NCBI GenBank assembly: GCA_000432775.1 | Contig: HF990347.1 | Span: forward strand, 4,126 to 68,125 | DNA length: 64,000 bases | Source of the DNA: Alistipes sp. CAG:831 | GTDB lineage: Bacteria; Bacteroidota; Bacteroidia; Bacteroidales; UBA932 | Direction of reading: 5' to 3' | Shown: positions 8,182 through 16,153 of the stretch, piece by piece | Layout: every line of letters starts with the position of its first letter | Numbering within the stretch: position 1 is the stretch's first letter | Translations under genes and position numbers: made by a program | Notes under the pieces: generated by a model | Told to the model about the DNA's origin: nothing | Seen by the model: the letters and a program-made list of their open reading frames with translations, nothing else | Databases searched by the model: none

Positions 8182-8494
8182 GGATTGGAACAAAGCCGGA
8201 TTCTTTTCCGGAATTACAGAGGATTATTCAAATTACCACTGGTATAAGGGAGAAAAGGAAAATCCGTACACCAAAGACACATTCCACCCCTTAGCTGCTT
8301 CTTTTTGGGAATATGAGCGTGATTTCCATTTCGGGTATCTTGATAAGGCAGACACAAACAAAAGCCTTACAGAAGCCTACAATGAATGGAAAAAGGAACT
8401 TATCAATGACTATTTACCCGGTAAATCTCCAAATCCATACGGAGATACTACGAATTGGGAAAAGTCCTTTGAAACTGGCAAAAGAGAGGCTTAA
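8168..8494 (+). CDS. Hypothetical phage protein
   Basis: 108 residues rich in aromatic residues (W, Y, F) and repeated NP/YxKG turns, with no transmembrane segment. It overlaps the previous gene by 14 bp and ends 15 bp from the convergent MuF/ADP-ribosyltransferase gene. Function unknown; an immunity-type partner is conceivable from position only. Confidence 0.6.
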   Translation: MKTSEDWNKAGFFSGITEDYSNYHWYKGEKENPYTKDTFHPLAASFWEYERDFHFGYLDKADTNKSLTEAYNEWKKELINDYLPGKSPNPYGDTTNWEKSFETGKREA

Positions 8495-8511
8495 CAGCCC
8501 CTCTTTTTTTA
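8484..8511 (+). terminator. Terminator between convergent cassette and MuF gene
   Basis: A GAGAGGC/GCCCCTC stem with one mismatch, containing the stop codon of the preceding gene in its loop, is followed by a run of seven T residues. It ends rightward cassette transcription just before the convergent head gene. Confidence 0.7.
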
Positions 8512-10962
8512 TATTTCTTCCAACTCCACAACCCAACCTCTTCCAAAGCCAAATTTACGCTCCGTTTCTTGGTACACCTTTAGCACCTTGAAGCGTGATC
8601 CGGCACGAAACACAACCTCATCTTCATTGGGGTAGTGTGATATGGCTTTCACATCCACACCTTTCTTGCTCTTGATCACCAGCATAAGATTATCGCCAAA
8701 GATTGCCGTGTTCTCTATGCTTGTGGTGCTTGACATAAAAGCCTTGTTTACATAGGGAGTTCCAGACGATAAGCATTGTTGCATTTCCTTGATATACTTC
8801 TCCAGCTTCATAGAATCAAAGCTAATACCAGAGAAAACAGTGCCGTTATACCGTGGCATTTTCTCCAGTGCTGCGTTATGAGCCGGATAGTATTTCTGGC
8901 ACAATCCTCCGTAATCCTCAACTTTCCCGAAGTACGGATCTACTATGCCATAGCCATAATTATTGCACCATTTAGAGCCATAGGTGTAGCGATTGATCAA
9001 CGCAAGCTCATCTACAGGAATGCCAGTCTTTTTGCTGTATGCCCTCATCTTATCCTCTTCGCTACTGTAGTTCTGCCATCTGCCACCAATAGCATTATTC
9101 CCGGAATGGTTTACAGGTGCATTGACATACTCATCCAGAGCCTTTTTCGCAAGTTCTTCCGTTTCTCCGTTCAGTTTAACCAGTTTGCCTTGCTTATCAA
9201 CATACTTCAATGCAAGTTCTTTCTTGTATTCAGCAAGACGCTTGTAGGCATACCCAACATTACTATCCCACTGGCTACCGTGTTGAGCCAAAGCCTTATC
9301 ATAAGCATCTTGAAGCCGTGCAACTTCCAATTTCTCTTCCGCTGTAGCATACAAGTCAATGGTAGATCCATCGCCTTGCTTTGCCAGCTTGGAAAGTCTG
9401 GCTTTCTCTACCTCATGGATCTTCGCCTTAACCTTATCAGTCAGTGTTCTAATCTCCGTTGCAGTCTTTCCGCCATTGATAGCCTCATTCAGTTCATTTT
9501 GCAATGCTTTCAAAGGCTTGCTTTTGCTCTTGTACTCCAGCAAAGGTTTGGCAGCATCTACGGCTAACTGTATTTCATATTGAGCCTTGACGGATTCCAG
9601 TTCCTTTTCAAGCATCTTCACCATTTCGGGCGAAGTAGGAAACTTGTTTTTGTCGGCTACCCACTTCTTTTCAAACTCCAGTTTCTTTATCTGGTACGGA
9701 AGATCCCCAACGGATATTTTTGCCTTGAACGCATCGAAAGCATCATACAAGGCTTGTACGGCACTTTCTCCGTATTTCCCTACCAATTCCTTATGATGCT
9801 TCTGTTCTGGTGTCAGAGGGTGCAATATCTCATCCACACCGCTTTTATTGTCCCGTATGAAGTACGGCAAAGTTCCCTTTGAGGTCGCTTCATTGATACG
9901 ATCCTCATTAGCCTTTACCCATCCTTTGAAGTGTGTAGGAAAATCCTCTACGGCATTCTCGCTGTTTTCAAGTGTTGCGTTCTCATCCTCCAGAATCCGC
10001 TCCAACATCTTTTCTATTTCCTCATCCTTTGCCAGCACTGGCACTTGGTAACACCTACAGTTAGGATGCCAGCCAGTCCACTTGAATGTTTTCGGATAGA
10101 TCCCTTTCAGATCATCGCAAATGTCATGTATGGGGTGATTGTTGCTCAACTTGATTTCAATTCCTACAACAAAATCCAGTTGCGCCCAACGGGTGTAGTC
10201 GGCAGTCCTGTAGGCAATGTTTGTTTCAGTCCGGGCAAGTCTTTGTGCGTTACGATATGAGGAACGGTAAACACCCTTTCCGGGGTGGTATTTCTTCGGG
10301 TTATCATCTATCCACTTGTAGGATTCAGTTGCCGTGTCGTACACTCTGCGTTTCCACTTCCTGCCATATATGGGGTTTCCGTTCTCATCTTCTCCAATCT
10401 TCACACGGAAACGCCTGTACCACCTATCCGGGTCGTTCAGGTACTCTTTAATCTTGGTTGCAAGCCTGTTGGCTGGTATGCCCTCACCGATAGCCAGATC
10501 CAAAGTCTTTTCAAGCTCTTCTTTGTACATCCCTGTGTACTTCCAAACCTTTTGCGATAGGTTTAAGCCGTCCTTTGTCTTTCTGGCAAAGAAAGCATCC
10601 ATAGCCTCCATGTTTCGGAGAAAGAACCGGGCAAAGTGCTTATCCTCTATAGAGTGTTCACCAAACACACTTTTAACCAAACCATCATTGTTTTCATTGG
10701 ATAAAAGCCACTCCTTTTCTACGCTGTTTCGGATCGTCTGGTAAGTCTGGCTGTACATATTGCGAAGTATGGGCGTAACATCTTCACTGTAGCCATACTC
10801 CGAAAAGGAAAACGGCTTACCATCTTCAAGCTCCGTGCCTTTCACAAGCTCAATGATTTTACCCAGTGAATCAAGATAGATCTTACGCACTTCGGAAGCA
10901 TACCCCTCTGTGCGCTTGAACAACTCCTGCTGTAGCTTCTTTTCGTTTATGTACTTCGCCAT
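8509..10962 (-). CDS. MuF-type head morphogenesis protein with C-terminal ADP-ribosyltransferase-like domain
   Basis: 817 residues. Residues 1-310 form a phage Mu gpF-like minor head domain, including the hallmark WHPNCRC at 298-304; MuF proteins are incorporated in the capsid near the portal. Residues about 320-640 are a long charged, coiled-coil linker. The last 150 residues resemble the ADP-ribosyltransferase exoenzyme fold: a LALINRYTYGS helix, TVFSG at 708-712 (strand 1), FMSSTTS at 742-748 (the STS motif) and NEDE at 779-782 (the ExE motif). The strand-1 arginine usual in this fold (YRG) is serine here. MuF fusions to toxin domains are known, and the domain may be injected with DNA. Start agrees with tight packing behind the upstream gene. 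It follows terminase and portal, as expected for a MuF gene. Confidence 0.85.
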   Translation of the reverse strand: MAKYINEKKLQQELFKRTEGYASEVRKIYLDSLGKIIELVKGTELEDGKPFSFSEYGYSEDVTPILRNMYSQTYQTIRNSVEKEWLLSNENNDGLVKSVFGEHSIEDKHFARFFLRNMEAMDAFFARKTKDGLNLSQKVWKYTGMYKEELEKTLDLAIGEGIPANRLATKIKEYLNDPDRWYRRFRVKIGEDENGNPIYGRKWKRRVYDTATESYKWIDDNPKKYHPGKGVYRSSYRNAQRLARTETNIAYRTADYTRWAQLDFVVGIEIKLSNNHPIHDICDDLKGIYPKTFKWTGWHPNCRCYQVPVLAKDEEIEKMLERILEDENATLENSENAVEDFPTHFKGWVKANEDRINEATSKGTLPYFIRDNKSGVDEILHPLTPEQKHHKELVGKYGESAVQALYDAFDAFKAKISVGDLPYQIKKLEFEKKWVADKNKFPTSPEMVKMLEKELESVKAQYEIQLAVDAAKPLLEYKSKSKPLKALQNELNEAINGGKTATEIRTLTDKVKAKIHEVEKARLSKLAKQGDGSTIDLYATAEEKLEVARLQDAYDKALAQHGSQWDSNVGYAYKRLAEYKKELALKYVDKQGKLVKLNGETEELAKKALDEYVNAPVNHSGNNAIGGRWQNYSSEEDKMRAYSKKTGIPVDELALINRYTYGSKWCNNYGYGIVDPYFGKVEDYGGLCQKYYPAHNAALEKMPRYNGTVFSGISFDSMKLEKYIKEMQQCLSSGTPYVNKAFMSSTTSIENTAIFGDNLMLVIKSKKGVDVKAISHYPNEDEVVFRAGSRFKVLKVYQETERKFGFGRGWVVELEEI

Positions 10963-10968
10963 ACTGTT

Positions 10969-11145
10969 TTACCCTTTCTTTTGGAAATGTTCGCACCAGT
11001 CGCTATCCAGAAACTTTGAATACTTATGGAATGGGCATTTGCACAAAAACGGCTCACCTTTCCAGTTCAATTCATGGTAGCCGTATGAGTGCTTGCATTC
11101 TCTACAATGGTACTTCAATTCGGATCGTTTCAGTTTCTTTGCCAT
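10969..11145 (-). CDS. Small zinc-finger-like phage protein (58 aa)
   Basis: A 58-residue frame starting MAKKLKRSELKYHCRECKH, fitted exactly between the gene at 11145-11435 and the MuF gene (6-nt gap). CREC, CKCPFH and a C-terminal CEH provide a plausible zinc site. Basic N-terminus. Function unknown. Confidence 0.7.
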   Translation of the reverse strand: MAKKLKRSELKYHCRECKHSYGYHELNWKGEPFLCKCPFHKYSKFLDSDWCEHFQKKG

Positions 11146-11435
11146 CACTCATCATCATTTAGAAAACTATCTAACAAATCCTTTTTTGTCCCGAAACAGG
11201 CACATTCGTTGTGGTGGTAAACGGGATCTTTATCACCAGCACAACGGTATTCTTTGCGCTGTATCTCTACATACCAAACTTTGGTATATAATTCACCTGA
11301 AAGAATACCACCAGTACCGGGAATAGTTCCCCCTGTTACTTCTATCTCTATTCCGTCAATACGGATCTTCTCCGGCTTGTTATCACGCATGATCCAAACC
11401 TCATCGCCAACATGATATTTTGTATGTATTTCCAT
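11145..11435 (-). CDS. Hypothetical phage protein
   Basis: 96 residues, predicted SH3-like beta barrel at the N-terminus (YHVGDEVWIMRDNKPEKIRI), followed by a cysteine-containing region (YRCAGD, NECACF). Its start overlaps the portal stop and its stop overlaps the next start, showing translational coupling in the head operon. Not recognised. Confidence 0.65.
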   Translation of the reverse strand: MEIHTKYHVGDEVWIMRDNKPEKIRIDGIEIEVTGGTIPGTGGILSGELYTKVWYVEIQRKEYRCAGDKDPVYHHNECACFGTKKDLLDSFLNDDE

Positions 11436-12859
11436 TATTCGCCCTCCCCAAATACATCAGTTCTGTTTAGTGCCATTTGTCGCTCCAGTGCTTCGGCTTG
11501 CTCCTTGCTTATTTGCTCGTATTCCTTTTGTGCATTCTTCACAAGGTAGGAAAGTTCCAGAGTGGACTGCAAAGAGAGTGCGCCAGCCCCGTACTGTTTC
11601 AGGACATCGGCAAGCATTTCGCTCACATCATCACCGAAAGGCTCTTGAAACTCGTGTGTCAGCTTCAATGCCTCATACTTGGATTTGTTTTTATAGTCAA
11701 GCACATTTCCCATGATCGAAAGCATGATACTTCCGTGCCTGTTCATGTAATCATCGTGGGTTTCCTTGCGTTTCTCTGCCTTGATAACAGCCAGAAGCAT
11801 AACCTTTCGGATAGCCTTTGCGGAAAGGTTGCCCAGATTCTTCATGTTGTCAAAGTCAATGTTTGGCGTAAATGACTTGGAAAGAATGTGCTTATCCAGA
11901 CGCTCATACTCGTTAGCCTTGCTCTGTGAGGCTTGATCCCATGTAAGATACTCTATTTTTCCACCGTCTTTGAGGATAAACAACTTAGCCTCATCCTCTG
12001 ACTTTGGCAAAGAATTGAGGATTTCAGCCGTTGCCACCATAGCCGGGTTTGCAAAACGATCGTTCACATCTGCATCCGTGCTTTCCAATGATTCCGACCG
12101 CTCGATCATTGCTTGTACTCCTGCGTGTTCCACCTCTTGCTCAAACAGAAGCACTGGTATTTTACCAACAGGGTTTTGAAGCACCGCAACCTCCCATCCG
12201 ATATTTCCACGCTTTGCCCGGTATATGGTATCGGCTGTGTAAATATCCACATGGTAAACAGTCCTATTCCCTGCCTCTGTAAGATAATACCCCCATGCAA
12301 ATGCTGTGAGCCGCTTATATTGATCCTTGACGGTGTAAATATCATCGCCATTTTTCTTGCATAACACATTCAGCAAAAGCCGTGGGTTATCTTCTTTATC
12401 CCTATACACATGGTATAGTATAGCCGCTGTTCCCTCCGATCCAGCCGCTCTTTTGGCTTCTCGTACACGGGCATTGAAGTGTACTTCATCATTCAAATTT
12501 TTGTAACTCTCAAATGCTTCATCCGTACCCTCTGAAAGTTGCCCCCATTTTACAGGTCTGCCATACAGGAACACCAATGCGATCTCATTGATAAACGGCT
12601 GGTAAGGGATAGGTATTTTCCACCTCTTGCTCCAGCGCAAAAAGTTCCCGTTCTTATCATACACCGCACGATCCTTTCTTTCCATAATCTTATGGCTGCT
12701 TACCTCATAATCACGTAGATTCTTGGTTGCGGCAATGGAATGATCGTACATCATTGTTAAGGCTCTTGATACATCCTTTGCATCCAGAAGTTCCGCAAAG
12801 CTCTGTTGGTAGCCAACAGCCGCTTTCACTTGGTTTGTAAGTACATTGAATAATCCCAT
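11435..12859 (-). CDS. Portal protein (SPP1/gp6-like)
   Basis: 474 residues, the usual size for an SPP1-type portal, which forms the dodecameric ring at the capsid vertex through which DNA is packaged. It has the helical N-terminal region, a beta-rich wing (YHVDIYTADTIYRA, PVLLFEQEVEHAG), the ESLESTDADVNDRFA stem segment and an acidic helical crown at the C-terminus. Position directly after the large terminase and before the MuF gene agrees. Confidence 0.85.
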   Translation of the reverse strand: MGLFNVLTNQVKAAVGYQQSFAELLDAKDVSRALTMMYDHSIAATKNLRDYEVSSHKIMERKDRAVYDKNGNFLRWSKRWKIPIPYQPFINEIALVFLYGRPVKWGQLSEGTDEAFESYKNLNDEVHFNARVREAKRAAGSEGTAAILYHVYRDKEDNPRLLLNVLCKKNGDDIYTVKDQYKRLTAFAWGYYLTEAGNRTVYHVDIYTADTIYRAKRGNIGWEVAVLQNPVGKIPVLLFEQEVEHAGVQAMIERSESLESTDADVNDRFANPAMVATAEILNSLPKSEDEAKLFILKDGGKIEYLTWDQASQSKANEYERLDKHILSKSFTPNIDFDNMKNLGNLSAKAIRKVMLLAVIKAEKRKETHDDYMNRHGSIMLSIMGNVLDYKNKSKYEALKLTHEFQEPFGDDVSEMLADVLKQYGAGALSLQSTLELSYLVKNAQKEYEQISKEQAEALERQMALNRTDVFGEGE

Positions 12860-12871
12860 ACTATTTTGAAT

Positions 12872-14305
12872 TTACCCGGTTAAACCTAATCTTCGTTCTA
12901 TATCGTCTGGTATCTCATACTCGTTGTAATCAAACCACGATCGCATGAGCATCATATCCCGCCAGTCCGGGGAACATCCCAAATCCTCTTTGATAGCCTC
13001 CTTTGGTTTCAGCTTCAAACTTCCGTCATCGTCAGGCTTCCATGTTTGCAGTTGTTCAAGTTCCCTCGCTATCTGCTCTTTGTCCGCTTGACTTACCAGA
13101 TCCTCATTTATTCCCACATCAGAAGCGTTGATATGTTCCGCCAGTTTATAGCCGCATTGTGCTTGCAAGTTCTGGTAGTTCTCATCTTTCAAAGCACGGC
13201 TGTTGTTCACAAATCCCTGTATGTTGCAACTATCCACAACACCACCGCCCACACCGTCCTCATCCACAATACACCGATAGTTTGGTATTCGGTACTTCTT
13301 CTGGCATCGGATAATGTACGCTTGTATGTCTGTAGTCTTGCTTACGGGAAAACTCCTTATGTCTATGATATTCCATCCGTCCCATACGGCTATCCTCGCA
13401 TAGTCAGCACCGAAACGGGCAATATCTCCAGTTAGGTAGTGAGTGCCTGTTTTCTTGGCGATCCTGTTACCGAATATCGCCATGATAGCATCATGGGAAC
13501 AAAGGGAATTTGGGTTATCGTCATACTCCCAGTTACCCTTAAACAGACGCTCGAACTTCACTTTATCAGAGGTCGTTTTCAATCCCTCTATGTAATCAGG
13601 ATCAATAAACGGATTCTCTTGCACAAGGCACGATATGTAATACTTGTATTCTGGAAGTTTGCCAGTAGTGAAAGGCTTGTAAAACAAATCATACATCCAG
13701 TTCTTTTTGGGGTTGCAAGTGATAAACAGTTTGCGCCTTAGCCCGTATTCTTCATTCTTGAAACGCCCCACACGGGTTTTGAGGGTATCATAAGCACCGA
13801 AGTTTACTTCTCCACCCTCTTCAATCCAACCGCCCGTGAACTCAATAGATCCGTAACGCTCATACAGAGGATCACCCGGCTTGTATTGCAAATCCAGAAA
13901 GTCAATGCGTGATCCGTTGTAGAACTCAATGTAGTTAAGGTTGGCATTGTACTTATAAAGCGTATCATTCACACCGTAACGGGCGCACACTTGGTAGAAT
14001 GTTATCAGTGTGGATTGGGTTATACGCTTCAACTCCGCACGTCCTATAAACCACTTCGTGCCGGGGTAGCAAAGACACATGAAGATAAGCCATGCCGCAC
14101 CAGTCCACGACTTAGCACCACCAGCCGCACCACCATACAAGATTTCAACGTGTTCTGTATCGGTAAGAATGCGCAAAGCATCAGCTTGTTTGTCGTGCCT
14201 CTTACCGTCACGGCAAACAATGAAGTCGAAACAGCCACGCTTGAATAGCTCAACCTTGACTGCAAGACCAATAGGCACTGTTATCGCTTTACTACTTCTT
14301 GCCAT
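12872..14305 (-). CDS. terL: Terminase large subunit
   Basis: 477 residues. The ATPase half contains Walker A GGAAGGAKSW (58-67), an FIGRAELKRI adenine-binding segment, and a Walker B-type GGWIEEGGEV at about 155-164. The nuclease half has the acidic motifs TGDIARFGAD and IVDEDGVGGG typical of RNase H-fold terminase nucleases. The motor cuts concatemeric DNA and pumps it into the prohead. Its start overlaps the small terminase gene by 14 bp. Confidence 0.93.
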   Translation of the reverse strand: MARSSKAITVPIGLAVKVELFKRGCFDFIVCRDGKRHDKQADALRILTDTEHVEILYGGAAGGAKSWTGAAWLIFMCLCYPGTKWFIGRAELKRITQSTLITFYQVCARYGVNDTLYKYNANLNYIEFYNGSRIDFLDLQYKPGDPLYERYGSIEFTGGWIEEGGEVNFGAYDTLKTRVGRFKNEEYGLRRKLFITCNPKKNWMYDLFYKPFTTGKLPEYKYYISCLVQENPFIDPDYIEGLKTTSDKVKFERLFKGNWEYDDNPNSLCSHDAIMAIFGNRIAKKTGTHYLTGDIARFGADYARIAVWDGWNIIDIRSFPVSKTTDIQAYIIRCQKKYRIPNYRCIVDEDGVGGGVVDSCNIQGFVNNSRALKDENYQNLQAQCGYKLAEHINASDVGINEDLVSQADKEQIARELEQLQTWKPDDDGSLKLKPKEAIKEDLGCSPDWRDMMLMRSWFDYNEYEIPDDIERRLGLTG

Positions 14306-14780
14306 CTTTCTTCATTGCGATCTTTTCAGTCAGAGCATTGTATTGCAATAGCTCTTCCGTACTCAATGCGGATAGATCCACACTGTTTGTTGTCGTAACC
14401 TGTGCGTTCACATCACCCTCAATAGGCTGTGTTGCTTTGCCAAAGATCCTGTCAAAGATCATTTCAATAGTGAATGTCCTACCATAGCGAATGTCTGAAT
14501 TGATAGCCGAAACAATGTTAAGCACCCAAATAGGGGTGTCTTTGTTCGGCTGTCCGTTCTCATCCTTGATAAGCCTTTCAAGTTCATTAGGGCTACGCTC
14601 CATTAGAAAGCGGATCACATTGAAGTAATCCTCTTTCTCCAGTTCATGCCCTACGCTTTGCCCAATCAACTTCTTTAGCTGCTTATATAGCTTGGGCTTC
14701 CTGCCTCTGTTGTGAGGCTGGTTGTCTTTGGTGAAGCGTGTAGCCTTTCCATATTCTCCTATGTCCTTATTCCCTACCAT
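14292..14780 (-). CDS. terS: Terminase small subunit
   Basis: 162 residues. A basic N-terminus (TKDNQPHNRGRKPKLYKQLK) typical of DUF5681-like small terminases is followed by helical oligomerisation segments and an acidic linker. It lies immediately upstream of, and overlaps, the large terminase gene. It should recognise the packaging site and form a ring that loads the large subunit. Confidence 0.75.
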   Translation of the reverse strand: MVGNKDIGEYGKATRFTKDNQPHNRGRKPKLYKQLKKLIGQSVGHELEKEDYFNVIRFLMERSPNELERLIKDENGQPNKDTPIWVLNIVSAINSDIRYGRTFTIEMIFDRIFGKATQPIEGDVNAQVTTTNSVDLSALSTEELLQYNALTEKIAMKKDGKK

Positions 14781-14790
14781 TAACCGATTA

Positions 14791-15198
14791 TTAACCGTTT
14801 GAGCCGCTCAACAATTCCGTCCTCTTCTTCTCTGCCTCTTCGTATGTCTTTGCCACAATCAAACAATCCTCTTCCCCGTACTCTTTGCCCTCTTCATCCA
14901 GATATATAGCCTCAATGGTGGTATCTACATTCCCATATTCAGGTTCATATCCGTTAAAACTGGTAGTTACCTTGTAGCCTTTGGTAAGTACCGGGAAAGC
15001 CGCTTTTTCTGCATCTGCCACGATATAATTTTCAACTCCTACTTTCAGGCTGTCACTAACAAGGAATAGAGGCAACTGCCTAACTACCTCCTTGATTTTG
15101 TCGTACAATGAGATCTCCACACTTTCGGCTTCTGCACCTTGCGTGGAAACCTCAACATCGGAAAAATTATTCTGTTTACTAAAACTCATCTTAATCAT
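14791..15198 (-). CDS. Hypothetical phage protein
   Basis: 135 residues, acidic, beta-strand rich in the C-terminal half (GYKVTTSFNGYEPEYGN). The ATG at 15198 or the one at 15189 could be used. Operator copy D lies 8 nt upstream, so this gene may begin the late transcription unit that continues into terminase. No domain recognised. Confidence 0.6.
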   Translation of the reverse strand: MIKMSFSKQNNFSDVEVSTQGAEAESVEISLYDKIKEVVRQLPLFLVSDSLKVGVENYIVADAEKAAFPVLTKGYKVTTSFNGYEPEYGNVDTTIEAIYLDEEGKEYGEEDCLIVAKTYEEAEKKRTELLSGSNG

Positions 15199-15205
15199 AG
15201 TTATC

Positions 15206-15222
15206 TGTGTTTATTGAACACA
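15206..15222. promoter_or_regulatory. Operator copy D
   Basis: Perfect TGTGTT-TATTG-AACACA palindrome immediately upstream of the gene at 14791-15198. No convincing -7 box is visible on the minus strand here, so whether it blocks initiation or elongation is unclear. Confidence 0.65.
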
Positions 15223-15281
15223 CTATAAAACCAAAAGAAAATCGGATATAATTTACCCGATTCCCTTTTCATTCGGTTATG

Positions 15282-15518
15282 TTAGGCTTTTTCTTGCGCT
15301 TGGTACTTCTTCCAATACCAATCTATCAAGTCATTGCCTTGCGCTTCCAGTTCCTCGTAAGCATCCTCTTCATCCAGAAGAGCGTTTGCTTTGTCAATTA
15401 CTCCCATGAGCAACTGCTGCTGCTCTTCGGTGGCACTATGCACCTCAATTTCTCCGTTGAGTTGCTGTTGGATCACCTCAATTTCCTTTTCTGTTAGTAC
15501 AATCTTTTTCATTTTCAA
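15282..15518 (-). CDS. Hypothetical small phage protein
   Basis: 78 residues, helical and very acidic (KEIEVIQQQLNGEIE, LLDEEDAYEELEAQ), ending in a basic WYWKKYQAQE. Probable coiled coil. No recognised domain. Confidence 0.6.
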   Translation of the reverse strand: MKMKKIVLTEKEIEVIQQQLNGEIEVHSATEEQQQLLMGVIDKANALLDEEDAYEELEAQGNDLIDWYWKKYQAQEKA

Positions 15519-15542
15519 TATCTTTAGTCGTTACAAAATTAC

Positions 15543-16148
15543 TCATAATTTGTATTTCTTGGCTATGTTCTTAACCGCTGTTGTGTATTTGTCGGACTTT
15601 CCATGTATGGCTTTCGTCACCGTTTCAGCCCAAAACTCACTAACATTTGTTGCGGCATACTTACCATAGCCAGACTTCTTTTTATCCTTACGCCATTGGG
15701 TATATAGCTTGTTGATCTCCTTTCCTGCCGCCTTTTGCTTTGCACCCGTCATGTGTTGATTCCATGTTGCGTGTGCCAGTTCATGTGTCACTGTGTGTGC
15801 AATAGGCTTGTTTGTCTTGGTACTCCAACCGCTTGCATATCCTTTTCTATGCGAAGCCTCAATAGCACTTTTTGACTGGTTGAAATGAGCCTTGTTAAGA
15901 TACACCCCATCAGACTTCCCATTTACTGTTACGTGAACTCCGTATGTTCCTGCTGGCAAGTCTGCCAGTTTCACACTTCTTTGCCTCACGCCCATCACAG
16001 CATGGTATCTGGAAATAGCTTCTTTTGTCGCCTTGTACGCTGCTGGATCTTTCATGTTCACCAACGGCTCTGGCTTTGATATTTTACCCTTGAAAGTGGC
16101 ATCGCCCGGCTGTAAGCCTCCACGTGTTCCGCTTGAATTTCTACCCAT
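15543..16148 (-). CDS. Putative zinc metallopeptidase of phage
   Basis: 201 residues from ATG 16148 (MGRNSSG); the earlier in-frame ATG at 16211 overlaps the previous gene. An HELAH zinc-binding motif (122-126) lies in TVTHELAHATWN, and SEFWAE at 170-175 supplies a candidate third glutamate ligand, making this gluzincin-like. The N-terminal 100 residues contain a small beta domain. No signal peptide. Its place between terminase and ParB/DUF4417 genes could mean a virion or packaging-stage protease, or a phage-delivered effector; the sequence does not decide. Confidence 0.75.
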   Translation of the reverse strand: MGRNSSGTRGGLQPGDATFKGKISKPEPLVNMKDPAAYKATKEAISRYHAVMGVRQRSVKLADLPAGTYGVHVTVNGKSDGVYLNKAHFNQSKSAIEASHRKGYASGWSTKTNKPIAHTVTHELAHATWNQHMTGAKQKAAGKEINKLYTQWRKDKKKSGYGKYAATNVSEFWAETVTKAIHGKSDKYTTAVKNIAKKYKL

Positions 16149-16153
16149 ATTCG

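Noticed and set aside
6524..8494. Toxin-antitoxin module in the cassette
   Set aside because: The ADP-ribosylglycohydrolase resembles antitoxin partners of DarT-like systems, but it is ARH-type and not a macrodomain, and no DarT-like gene is adjacent.
12860..12890. Repeated TTTACCCGGT motif (also near 8415, 21926, 35356) as a regulatory repeat
   Set aside because: Copies lie mostly inside genes in different frames and have no regular place relative to promoters; too short and too few to separate from chance.
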